The position numbers were made by a program, and so were the translations under genes. Below are positions 34,360 through 41,974 of a DNA stretch of 64,000 nucleotides, piece by piece; position 1 is the first letter of the stretch; each line of letters begins with the position of its first letter. Source of the DNA: Methylomonas sp. MK1 (lineage in GTDB: Bacteria; Pseudomonadota; Gammaproteobacteria; Methylococcales; Methylomonadaceae); the NCBI RefSeq assembly GCF_000365425.1, contig NZ_AQOV01000001.1, positions 1,736,001 through 1,800,000 on the forward strand, written 5' to 3'. The notes beneath the pieces were generated by a model. The model was not told the DNA's origin and did no database searches. It saw only the letters and a program-made list of their open reading frames with translations.

Positions 34360-36147
34360 CTAGGCTTTTTTGCGCTTGCCGAACACCAAGCCCAGCAACG
34401 CACTACCAAACAACCAGGCCGCGCCTGGAACCGGTACCGGCTGCACGGGGGTCGGTGTAATTCTGAATTGGCTGACGATTTGCGGCGTGCGGCTGACGAT
34501 GCCGGTCAAATCGTTGGCAATATCGCCCACGTTGTAGGCTGGAATGCCATAGGTGGTGACCAGCAACTGCTGAGTGACCTGATCGATTTCAAACTCGGTC
34601 CAGCCAAAGGTGTGCGTGGCGACGTAATCGCCTTGCAGCAATTCGGCTTGGATTTTGCCATCGGCGCTAGCCAGATTGGCATCCAAGCCCAGCGGGTCGT
34701 AACCCAGCGGCGTCAAAGCGCCATTGGTTACCGACTTGATGAAACTGTCTTTGGCGGCGATGCTGGGCAACGCGTCGTAGAAGGCTTTTTGTTGCGGAGT
34801 CAGTAAACCTACCGCAGCCGCCAGTTGCGCAACCGTTGGGCCAAACGGCGCGTCATAGGCTACGGAACCGGTGGTGATTTCGAAGGCATTGGTGGCTTTT
34901 TGCTCGCTAAAAGGCGTGACTTGGTAGGTCAGGTTATTCACCAAGGTGCCGTGGATGTCGGCGGACAGGAACACGACGTTATCGATTTTGTTGTCATCGA
35001 TAAATTTCAATATCTCGGTACGTTCGGCGGCATACCCTTCAAAGCGGTCGCCGGCGCCAACCACCCCCAAGTTTTGCATCGGTTCCGGTACGGCGATGAA
35101 TTTCCAGGTGACGTCATTTTGCTCCGCTGACAACAGGTCGGCTTTCAGATCGGCGACTTGCTGCTTGCCCAGCATAGTCCGGCTCGGGTCAAACGCATTT
35201 GCCAAAAAGCCGCCAACCGAAGCTTGACTTAACGGGTTCGCATCGGCCAATTCCTTGTCGCGGAACGAGCGCGCATCCAACACCATCAAGGCAGCATCAT
35301 TGCCGAAAGTTTGGTTGCGGTACAACTTTACTTCGCCGGCAGTGCGAGCGTCGCCGGTGGCACCGTAAGTCTCGTTGCGAAGCGGATTGTATTCCTGAAA
35401 AGCCTGGATACCGTTATTGTACAAGGTACTGTCATTGATCAAGGTGCCGGCCGGATCGGCATTGAAACGCGCGTCGGTCGCTACGTCAGCGCCGCCGGCG
35501 AAGTCGTTAGTCACTTCGTGGTCGTCTATCGTCGCGAACACGGCGGTGGATTGGCGCAGATCGGCCAAGCCGTTCATGCCACCCTTGGCGCTGTATACTT
35601 CGGCATGCTTGTTACGATAGTCGGCCAGGGATTGGGCTTGTTGTTGACCGCCGTTGGCGTTGGAGGCCACGTCACCGTAAATGGTATCGCCCATCGCCAC
35701 GAAAAAATCCAGGTTACGCTGACTAGCGTTTTTCACGGCTGGATAAGGCAGCAGTTCGCCGCGCCAATCGCCGGATACACCAAAACGCAGACCAGTAGTG
35801 TTTCCCAATGCCGCAGCGGTTTTAAACTGGCCGCTGGCGACCGCTCCAACACTATCAGTAGCGCGGTAGTAATAGGTGGTATCGGCGGACAATCCCGAGA
35901 CATCCCATTTGACCGGCGCCAACGGGTCACTCACCGTTCTAAAACTGGAACCGATGACCTGGGTGAAAGCACTATCGGTCGCGTACTGAAAATTTAAATC
36001 GCCGATGGTATCGGACCGGCCCCACAGCACGGCGGAAGTTTGGCTGACATCGCCGGCAGCCACACCGTTAGGCAAGGCCGCTTGAGCTTTACCGCCCAGA
36101 ACGACCAGCGTCGCGACGACGGTTAATCGAACTACTTTGAATTTCAT
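34360..36147 (-). CDS. phoD: PhoD-type alkaline phosphatase with VPLPA-type tail
   Basis: About 595 aa from the ATG at 36147, with GGAG upstream; the longer frame to 36297 crosses the promoter. The signal peptide ends AQA. An N-terminal fibronectin-like PhoD domain (LPNGVAAGDVSQTSAVLWGR) precedes the metallophosphatase domain with MGDTIYGD, TIDDHEVTNDF, VLDARSFRD and FLSADIHG, the Ca/Fe-site motifs of PhoD. The C-terminus PVPVPGAAWLFGSALLGLV followed by KRKK is a sorting tail, so this phosphatase is likely anchored at the outer surface. A Pho box lies upstream at 36217-36234. Confidence 0.92.
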   Translation of the reverse strand: MKFKVVRLTVVATLVVLGGKAQAALPNGVAAGDVSQTSAVLWGRSDTIGDLNFQYATDSAFTQVIGSSFRTVSDPLAPVKWDVSGLSADTTYYYRATDSVGAVASGQFKTAAALGNTTGLRFGVSGDWRGELLPYPAVKNASQRNLDFFVAMGDTIYGDVASNANGGQQQAQSLADYRNKHAEVYSAKGGMNGLADLRQSTAVFATIDDHEVTNDFAGGADVATDARFNADPAGTLINDSTLYNNGIQAFQEYNPLRNETYGATGDARTAGEVKLYRNQTFGNDAALMVLDARSFRDKELADANPLSQASVGGFLANAFDPSRTMLGKQQVADLKADLLSAEQNDVTWKFIAVPEPMQNLGVVGAGDRFEGYAAERTEILKFIDDNKIDNVVFLSADIHGTLVNNLTYQVTPFSEQKATNAFEITTGSVAYDAPFGPTVAQLAAAVGLLTPQQKAFYDALPSIAAKDSFIKSVTNGALTPLGYDPLGLDANLASADGKIQAELLQGDYVATHTFGWTEFEIDQVTQQLLVTTYGIPAYNVGDIANDLTGIVSRTPQIVSQFRITPTPVQPVPVPGAAWLFGSALLGLVFGKRKKA

Positions 36148-36200
36148 GATGGTCTCCAAGGATTTAAGACAAAAAAACGTGACAGAGTTGGCAACTCCGG

Positions 36201-36234
36201 AGTCTAAAACCGCTCGGTGACAATTTGATGAATG
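36201..36234 (-). promoter_or_regulatory. Pho box and -10 of the phoD promoter
   Basis: On the minus strand CATTCAT (36234-36228), a CAAA spacer and TTGTCAC (36223-36217), then ten bases and TAGACT (36206-36201). The layout is close to the promoters at 13704-13736 and 38015-38046. Confidence 0.78.
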
Positions 36235-36334
36235 GCGCAACCCTTCAAAAAGCCCGAGTGTGCTTTTATAACGACCCAAAATAGTCTGAGGACGCAATTG
36301 TGCTTATCTTTCAGTTGAATAGATTTCTGTAAAA

Positions 36335-36361
36335 ACGGTATATACGGTTTATACTGTTAAC
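36335..36361 (+). promoter_or_regulatory. Three 9-bp direct repeats before a ribbon-helix-helix-like gene
   Basis: ACGGTATAT (36335), ACGGTTTAT (36344) and ACTGTTAAC (36353) run head to tail. They overlap the likely promoter (TTGAAT near 36315, TATATA/TATACT -10 candidates). The array ends 25 bp before the start codon at 36387. It is a plausible autoregulatory operator for the small DNA-binding-like protein. Confidence 0.5.
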
Positions 36362-36386
36362 CTCCCTCACCCGATAGGAAACCGTG

Positions 36387-36767
36387 ATGAACACCAAGAA
36401 ATCGAAGTCGGATAATAAAGCCAGTCAATCTACGCCGACAGCAGCCATTATTGAAGGATCAACAATAAATCCCGAACCCGAACTGATCGCCGAAACCATC
36501 GGTAGCGAAGAAAAACCTTTGACTAAAAAAAGCAAACCTCAAAAAACCAAAGTCATTCGAGATAGTTTTTCCTTCCCGGAACACGATTATCGGAAAATTT
36601 CGGAACTGAAAAAAACCTGCCTAGCGGCTGGAATTCATGTGAAGAAAAGTGAAATTCTCCGGGCTGGCTTGTATTTATTGACGCAGGCCAATCCCGACGA
36701 ACTCAAAAAAGCCATAGAGAACGTCGAGAAAGTACCTACTGGACGGCCAAGTTCCTCGACCGATTAA
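36387..36767 (+). CDS. Small DNA-binding-like protein with basic/disordered N-terminus
   Basis: 126 aa from the ATG at 36387 (a GTG lies just upstream in frame; AGGA precedes both). The first roughly 60 residues are Lys/Ser/Glu-rich and probably disordered. The C-terminal half, VIRDSFSFPEHDYRKISELK...AGIHVKKSEILRAGLYLL, has one beta-strand and two helices like a ribbon-helix-helix domain, a pattern I associate with regulators of this size. It sits between the Pho-box promoters of phoD and the next phosphoesterase but is transcribed on the plus strand. Confidence 0.65.
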   Translation: MNTKKSKSDNKASQSTPTAAIIEGSTINPEPELIAETIGSEEKPLTKKSKPQKTKVIRDSFSFPEHDYRKISELKKTCLAAGIHVKKSEILRAGLYLLTQANPDELKKAIENVEKVPTGRPSSSTD

Positions 36768-36863
36768 CAACCGGATTTTAGGAACTTACCGCCCACCTTG
36801 TCGATAGCAGCGCAGAAAGTGCCGATGCATATATACCAAGCACTTTTTGACCCAAGCTAACAT

Positions 36864-37904
36864 TTAAGGAGCGATGTTTTTCTTAACAATGTGCTCTTCA
36901 AAAGAAAACACATTGGGATCGTGTCTATCGATATTAGCTTTCACCCAATGCGAATTAGGGTTGCCGAAGGTTTCGACACGGGTAAAGTTTTGCAGTCTTG
37001 GCGCGCTGGATTCCCAGGGCATGATGAACGGGAATTCACTGTCTTTAACTTCAGACGGCAATTTCGACGGCAACGGTTTGTCGATGCGGAAATAGTGACT
37101 GTCGCCATTGACCAGCACCACCGGCTTACCGAAAGCTTTGGTTTCGGCTGCCAAGGCCACGATGAAATCTTCATAGCCGGTCAGATTGGCGGCGGGAATA
37201 AAGTCCCACATATTAGCCTGCACAAACAACATCACGCCGGCGGCATGCTGTTCGGCGGCCAAGGCGAAAGAGTCTTGCAACCATTGCAGATTGGCGGCGT
37301 TACGTTGCGCATACTCTTGCTCGGCGGTCGCTTTAAAGTCGGCACGCGTGCTCAGACCGTTGTTGCTGCCAGGCACGTGTAGACCCACAAACAAAACGCC
37401 GCCATAGTTCCAGCGGATATTTTCCGGAAATTCGGCGCTTTGGCGTTCCAGCGGCAATTGTTTTTGCCCCATGCTGCGCTGATCGTTGGGGGAGAACAGG
37501 CTGCGCAGATAGCTTAAGCGCTCGAACGGGTTGTAACTGCCGGCAGCGGCTCTATGGCAATCCGTCCATTCGTTATCGCCGAACACGTAGAAAAACGGGT
37601 GTTTCGAATCGTTAAATTGCTTCACGCGCAATTGGTACAAATCGTCCTTACAAGGCACGCTGCCGCCTTTGAAATCGCCGTCATGCACCGTAAAGGCGAT
37701 CTTGGCGTGATCCAGATCGGCCATCAAATTCACAAACTCGGGTTCTTGGGCCGGGGAATACGGCAGGTCGCCGATCAAGGCGATGGAAAATTTATCGGCA
37801 TGCGGCGCTTCCCGGCGCTCATGGCGATTATCCGCATCCGCCATAACACAATTCGTAGTACCGAAAATCAGCACACAGCAGCCGAGTGCTTTAATAGTCT
37901 TCAT
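36864..37904 (-). CDS. Exported metallophosphoesterase
   Basis: 346 aa from the ATG at 37904, with GGAG six bases upstream. The signal peptide ends VMA. The Asp/His motifs of the calcineurin-like family are present in variant form: ALIGDLPYSP, VHDGDFKGG, YVFGDNEWTDC, VNGDSHYF. The GDNEW box replaces the usual GNHD, as in other exported members. It has no sorting tail. A Pho box lies upstream (38029-38046), so this is the fourth phosphate-controlled phosphatase transcription unit in the window. Confidence 0.85.
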   Translation of the reverse strand: MKTIKALGCCVLIFGTTNCVMADADNRHERREAPHADKFSIALIGDLPYSPAQEPEFVNLMADLDHAKIAFTVHDGDFKGGSVPCKDDLYQLRVKQFNDSKHPFFYVFGDNEWTDCHRAAAGSYNPFERLSYLRSLFSPNDQRSMGQKQLPLERQSAEFPENIRWNYGGVLFVGLHVPGSNNGLSTRADFKATAEQEYAQRNAANLQWLQDSFALAAEQHAAGVMLFVQANMWDFIPAANLTGYEDFIVALAAETKAFGKPVVLVNGDSHYFRIDKPLPSKLPSEVKDSEFPFIMPWESSAPRLQNFTRVETFGNPNSHWVKANIDRHDPNVFSFEEHIVKKNIAP

Positions 37905-38014
37905 CACTTACTCCAGAAACTTGTTTGTTATTGACCATCGCCACCTTAGCCAGGTGACTGCGACGGCTTATCGGGTAGCATCGGAGCAACATGACTCGCG
38001 CTACCCCAGCCAAG

Positions 38015-38046
38015 TTTATAAAGAGCGTGTGTAAGTATCGTGACAG
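38015..38046 (-). promoter_or_regulatory. Pho box and -10 of the metallophosphoesterase promoter
   Basis: On the minus strand CTGTCAC (38046-38040), a GATA spacer and CTTACAC (38035-38029), then eight bases and TATAAA (38020-38015), a strong -10. CTTACAT-type half-sites occur in the E. coli pstS box. Confidence 0.75.
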
Positions 38047-38068
38047 CAGGTAAGGCCAAAAACTTGGG

Positions 38069-38281
38069 TTAACCCAGTTTGGCAAATTCGGCTTGTAACG
38101 TGGCCAGAAAGCTCTCACGGGCGACTTGGGCAATGCCGATTTGATGCTGAAGCCGTTGAATTTCGGCATCCACGATTTGCAAATTGGTGATTTGCGCTTT
38201 AGCGATCTCGCTAAGGCTGTCGATAGGGTGAGTTTTATCGCCTATCGTTAAAGTGGGGACTGTTGGGGTTTCGGTGGTCAT
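38069..38281 (-). CDS. DUF6447-like small helical protein
   Basis: 70 aa: a short strand (TLTIGDKTHPIDSLS) and two amphipathic helices (AKAQITNLQIVDAEIQRLQHQI, then ESFLATLQAEF). The layout matches the small DUF6447 family as I remember it. Function unknown; probably cytoplasmic and possibly an oligomer through the coiled helix. Its gene lies just upstream of the Pho box at 38029-38046. Confidence 0.7.
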   Translation of the reverse strand: MTTETPTVPTLTIGDKTHPIDSLSEIAKAQITNLQIVDAEIQRLQHQIGIAQVARESFLATLQAEFAKLG

Positions 38282-38707
38282 ATCAATTTGTGTTAATTAC
38301 GCTTAAAAGAGCTTCTTTTTTAGGCAGCAATACCAATAAGTTCGCATAACCAGCGATTTATCTCTTGGGCTCTCTAAACTTTTAGGGGTCCCCATATCAA
38401 TAAAGCTTTAACTTAAAGTTTTGTCTTCCAAAAGAAGCGGTGATGCTTAATCATGGAGGCAATTTTACCCGGCAATTGTTACAGTTTTTTAACAACAGCA
38501 ACCAGCCTCACTACATAACTTCAGATCAGATAATGCGTTATTTTCCTTGCCGAATTAGATCCTGATCCGCAAGCTTGTAGGGACCAAAATACAGTACCTA
38601 ACTCGAATAAATCAGACCAAGCGTTCGCTTAAAAAACAGACGCATCAACGCCCGTCGTTACCAATATTTTTTCAAAGGCCTTCGTTGAAATAATCAAGAC
38701 ACATTCT
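38282..38707. other. Gene-free stretch
   Basis: About 430 bp with no supportable gene. The only structure I see is a short A/T palindrome (CTTTAACTTAAAG near 38405). It ends at the hairpin that precedes the HAD gene. Confidence 0.35.
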
Positions 38708-38775
38708 TCTCCTAGTATGTTCGCGCGGCATGGTGACGAATTAGCCGTAATCAAGCTGGGTTTGATACTAGGAGA
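38708..38775 (+). promoter_or_regulatory. Long-range stem that would hide the ribosome-binding site of the HAD gene
   Basis: 38708-38718 is perfectly complementary to 38765-38775 (11 bp). The right arm contains AGGAG (38770-38774), the Shine-Dalgarno six bases before the ATG at 38781. The 46-base loop contains further small complementary stretches. If transcribed together, the stem would block translation; it could be a thermosensor or ligand-responsive leader. Confidence 0.45.
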
Positions 38776-38780
38776 TTTAG

Positions 38781-39380
38781 ATGCGTTTTCCTTCACTATT
38801 GTTATTCGACTTGGGCGGAGTATTGATAGAAAGCTCCATGTTCGAGCATTTGAATCGATTGCTGCCCAAGCCTCTCGAAAACTCAGCACTTAAGACGCGC
38901 TGGTTACATTCGCCAGCGGTCCAGCAATTTGAGCGCGGCGAAAGCACACCCGAGGAGTTTGCGGAGAGATTCATCGCCGAATGGGGACTACGGGTTACGC
39001 CACGGATATTTCTGAAAAAGTTTGCATCCTGGCCCCGGCAGTTTTTTCCAGGCGCGCGAAAAACCCTTAGCGATTTACGTACAAACTACAGGGTGGGCTG
39101 TCTAAGCAACTCGAATCCGCTGCATTGGCAACACTTTGGTGTGCTTGAGGACGATTTTGACATCACCTTGTTTTCGCATTTGCTCGGCGCTATCAAGCCC
39201 GATCCCGAGATCTTTGCATTGGCCTTAAGCCAGTGTGAGGTTGAGCCTTCTGAAGTCTATTTTTTCGATGATTGTTCCGCCAATGTCCAAAGCGCGCAAA
39301 ACCTTGGCATCACGGCCTTTCATGTCGATGGCTTCGAATCGCTCCAAGACGTGTTAAATGTTCAGGGTTTAATGCCTTAG
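38781..39380 (+). CDS. HAD-family hydrolase (YihX-like)
   Basis: 199 aa cytoplasmic phosphatase-fold protein. Motif I LLFDLGGVL (nucleophile Asp 10), motif II LSNSN near 111, motif III Lys in GAIKPDPEIF and motif IV FFDDC are all present. The cap is the small helical type of subfamily IA. The substrate is likely a sugar phosphate or similar, not predictable. Translation may be controlled by the upstream stem covering AGGAG. Confidence 0.88.
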   Translation: MRFPSLLLFDLGGVLIESSMFEHLNRLLPKPLENSALKTRWLHSPAVQQFERGESTPEEFAERFIAEWGLRVTPRIFLKKFASWPRQFFPGARKTLSDLRTNYRVGCLSNSNPLHWQHFGVLEDDFDITLFSHLLGAIKPDPEIFALALSQCEVEPSEVYFFDDCSANVQSAQNLGITAFHVDGFESLQDVLNVQGLMP

Positions 39381-39453
39381 AGTCTGTTGGGTACGCCTTG
39401 AATTGACACCTTCCATACCGGCATAAGCAAACCATCTCGCGGTATAAGACCTG

Positions 39454-39993
39454 TTAATTGACATCTTTAAAAATGTCTTCCTCTGCATAGAAACGATTTT
39501 CAGTGATCACATCGGCAGAAATCTTCTTGGCAATTAAATCGTGTACATCCGCAGCAATCCGCTCGATAATTTCCAAGGTTTCACCTTGTTGTAAAGACTT
39601 CAGCAAGGCATTGCCCCAGATTGATACATGCCGGGTATTTATAACTCGGGTATCGTTATTTTTTGCCCATTCGCGAGAAATAGATAATCCCAAATCATCC
39701 ATTTTTTCTTTCACTTCGCCTGCCAAAACCGGGTCTTTAATTCTCAGCAATAAATCTTGTTTAATATTATTCCAGCCACTGGGGTAAAGCTCCCACCCCT
39801 GATAAAAGCGTTTCACCCAGGTTAAGTATTGATCCAGTGTTTGACTATTAGTATTTACTACGTCCCGCTGGTATTCATTAAAAAAATAAGCATACCTGGG
39901 TAAATCATCCGGCCAAATCGGGTCTTTTGCCGTTAAGGTTCCGCAAGCCGGCAAGACCATAATCATTAAAATAGCCAAAAACCGTATTTTCAT
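39454..39993 (-). CDS. Lipoprotein of unknown function
   Basis: 179 aa with a signal peptide ending in the lipobox LPAC (Cys 17). The mature part is helical and Trp/Tyr-rich (WPDDLPRYAYFFNEYQRDV, YLTWVKRFYQGWELYPSGWNNI). No family recognised. It is convergent with the HAD gene; base composition is A/T-richer than neighbours. Confidence 0.7.
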   Translation of the reverse strand: MKIRFLAILMIMVLPACGTLTAKDPIWPDDLPRYAYFFNEYQRDVVNTNSQTLDQYLTWVKRFYQGWELYPSGWNNIKQDLLLRIKDPVLAGEVKEKMDDLGLSISREWAKNNDTRVINTRHVSIWGNALLKSLQQGETLEIIERIAADVHDLIAKKISADVITENRFYAEEDIFKDVN

Positions 39994-40179
39994 ATGAATT
40001 ACTCAGTGCCTGCGTCAAAAACTTGGTAAACACCAGCTCTATTAGACGCCATCTCGATAAAACAACCGCGCTTTGAGATGGCTTTGCCAGCGTGATTTTA
40101 TTTAACATGAAAAATATTTCATCTATATTAAATAAATCACACCCCACGGCTAACCGAAGAATTTTATGCAACCCAACAC

Positions 40180-41022
40180 TTAAAATAAATCGAATTTGGC
40201 AAAATAACCAAAATGGTCGGAAACGACAGGATAAAATTCATCATTAAAAATAATATCCATGGATTTGATTCTTAGCGGATGCCCATTTCTTTTAAAGATA
40301 TAGTCGATTCGCTTGGGAGGGCTGTGTTTCCAGCCGTCTATCCTGCCGTGATAGCTGGGCTGGTAAAAATGGTGTGGATGCAATTCATAAAATTGATCGA
40401 TATATTCCGCATTGCCTACGATATGGTTGTAGGCGTGCTCCCCGGCGGGGGCATTGAAATCGCCCACCATTAAATCGGCTCTAACACCGAAATAGCGGCG
40501 AGAATCGACTAGTTGTTTGAGTCGGGAATATTCCTGGAAAAACCCGTGATGCGCCCAACTCAAATGGGCGTTGGCGACATGCAACAAGCCGAACCAAGGC
40601 ACATCAATGCAAGAAACGGTGACATTGCGCGACATGTAATTGTCTTTACGCCAATCGTCCGAGACATAGGCCGAATAGTTATGTCGCATCGGGTATCGAC
40701 TCATGATGGCGGTGCCCTCCCGCCAGCGATGAAAACCGATATGACTCCAGTCTTGATGAATGTGGTACCAATGCCCCCACCCACGTAATTTCTGACAAAT
40801 CCGGAAAGCCATATTGGAAGGCGATTCGCCATAGGGCTGAGTGATGGGGTCGTGCAAATACTCGCCCACCTCCTGAAAACATACGACATCCATTCCCAAG
40901 TGAGCTATCGCTTCAGCGATGATATGCACTTCTCGCTCATGCTGATGCATGGTGTCGAAACAGCAATGTCGGGGATGCTGCTGATAGGTGTGCAGGTTGA
41001 GAGTTAGCAGCGAGAGTTGCAT
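40180..41022 (-). CDS. Endonuclease/exonuclease/phosphatase family protein
   Basis: 280 aa. EEP-fold signature residues: LTLNLHTYQ (metal Asn), VVCFQEVGEYL (metal Glu), VANAHLSWAHHG, LMVGDFNAPAGEHAYN (catalytic Asp/Asn), RIDYIF and a final SDHFGYFA (His). There is no signal peptide. The family includes DNases, sphingomyelinases and inositol-phosphate phosphatases; substrate unknown. The unusual richness in His/Trp/Tyr suggests a diverged branch. Confidence 0.85.
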   Translation of the reverse strand: MQLSLLTLNLHTYQQHPRHCCFDTMHQHEREVHIIAEAIAHLGMDVVCFQEVGEYLHDPITQPYGESPSNMAFRICQKLRGWGHWYHIHQDWSHIGFHRWREGTAIMSRYPMRHNYSAYVSDDWRKDNYMSRNVTVSCIDVPWFGLLHVANAHLSWAHHGFFQEYSRLKQLVDSRRYFGVRADLMVGDFNAPAGEHAYNHIVGNAEYIDQFYELHPHHFYQPSYHGRIDGWKHSPPKRIDYIFKRNGHPLRIKSMDIIFNDEFYPVVSDHFGYFAKFDLF

Positions 41023-41079
41023 GGCCGATCTATCATTCTTGATTTGTTGATCCGCCGAGATTGAACCTAAAGCCTTATC

Positions 41080-41319
41080 CTAGATAAGAGAAACCTGACT
41101 ACTGACCGGCCAGATTTTGGTAAGGATAAAGGTTCGTTGACTCGCCGGAGCGCGGCTAATCTGCTCTAGCCCTATAACCTTCGTGATACGAACTCTGAGG
41201 CAGTCGATCAATTCGTCGATGGTAGCCGCTTCGATTTCAAACTGGTCGAATAGACTGCTGGTGGCTATCCAAGCAGCTTTATCACTATTCCATTCCGCTC
41301 TTATCTCTATAGCTTGCAT
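41080..41319 (-). CDS. DUF1902-like HicB-type small protein
   Basis: 79 aa. The core IEIRAEWNSDKAAWIATSS..FDQFEIEAATIDELIDCL has the HicB-antitoxin-like fold of the DUF1902 family (beta-beta-beta-alpha). No HicA toxin is adjacent. It could be an orphan antitoxin-like protein; 178 bp of gene-free sequence separates it from the next gene. Confidence 0.6.
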   Translation of the reverse strand: MQAIEIRAEWNSDKAAWIATSSLFDQFEIEAATIDELIDCLRVRITKVIGLEQISRAPASQRTFILTKIWPVSSQVSLI

Positions 41320-41497
41320 ATGTTCCGCTTAAAATGACTTTACCGGCCAAATTGCCGGCCAATACAACACATATCAACACCGTCGTCGGCTGCGACTAAA
41401 CATCTACGACTTTTCTCGCTATTGATTCAACAAAAATATCCACCGATTATTTGGGTAGATTATGACGCGATGATGACGGGCAAATTTTCTGACTCTG

Positions 41498-41704
41498 CTA
41501 TTCTTTTTCCATATTCTCTTTTTCCGAGGCAAGTGCTATTACCCGACTGCTGAGATATTCATCACTTAAGACAATATCAACCATGGAATCAATAACCAAG
41601 CGCAGCTTTACTGCGTTTAACCTGGAAAACGCATTCAATGTTTTACACGTTTCTTTATTCAAAGAAACTTTTTTTCTATCATCTTTTGTTTTTTCCGCCG
41701 ACAT
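41498..41704 (-). CDS. Small ribbon-helix-helix-like protein, copy 2
   Basis: 68 aa, gapless paralogue of 18523-18729 (shared DRKK near residue 9, FSR.N..K.R, SMVDI.L.DE.LS.RV). It is divergent from the small Cys protein at 41735; the 30 bp between the two starts must hold ribosome sites for both and leaves little room for promoters, so each promoter may sit inside the other's coding region. Family not recognised. Confidence 0.7.
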   Translation of the reverse strand: MSAEKTKDDRKKVSLNKETCKTLNAFSRLNAVKLRLVIDSMVDIVLSDEYLSSRVIALASEKENMEKE

Positions 41705-41734
41705 ACCAAGCTCCTGATCAAAGAAGAATATTAC

Positions 41735-41932
41735 GTGAAAGTATCAGTAAAAAAATTAGTGGAGCAAGCCTGGTGTTTGCAAGAAAGCATCAGGCGATTA
41801 ATTGAGCAAAATTGCAATCGTTGCAACCAAAATGGATTCTGCACCCCTCCAATACTAAAAGACCGGCTTAATCGGCTATTTGAAAAAGCCCACACTCGCT
41901 ACAAGCGTCGGCTGCAAAAACTATGGTCTTAA
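41735..41932 (+). CDS. Small Cys-containing basic protein, copy 2
   Basis: 65 aa, related to 18884-19147: similar N-terminal helix (VKKLVEQAWCLQESI), CNRC and GFC cysteines, and the motif RLNRLFEKAHTRYKRRLQK near the C-terminus. In copy 1 the cysteines follow that motif, here they precede it, so the two are rearranged relatives. It is 30 bp from the divergent copy-2 partner. Function unknown. Confidence 0.6.
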   Translation: MKVSVKKLVEQAWCLQESIRRLIEQNCNRCNQNGFCTPPILKDRLNRLFEKAHTRYKRRLQKLWS

Positions 41933-41974
41933 CGCAAAACCATCAACCTGATTTTTTCCGAGCGCGCGCGATAC

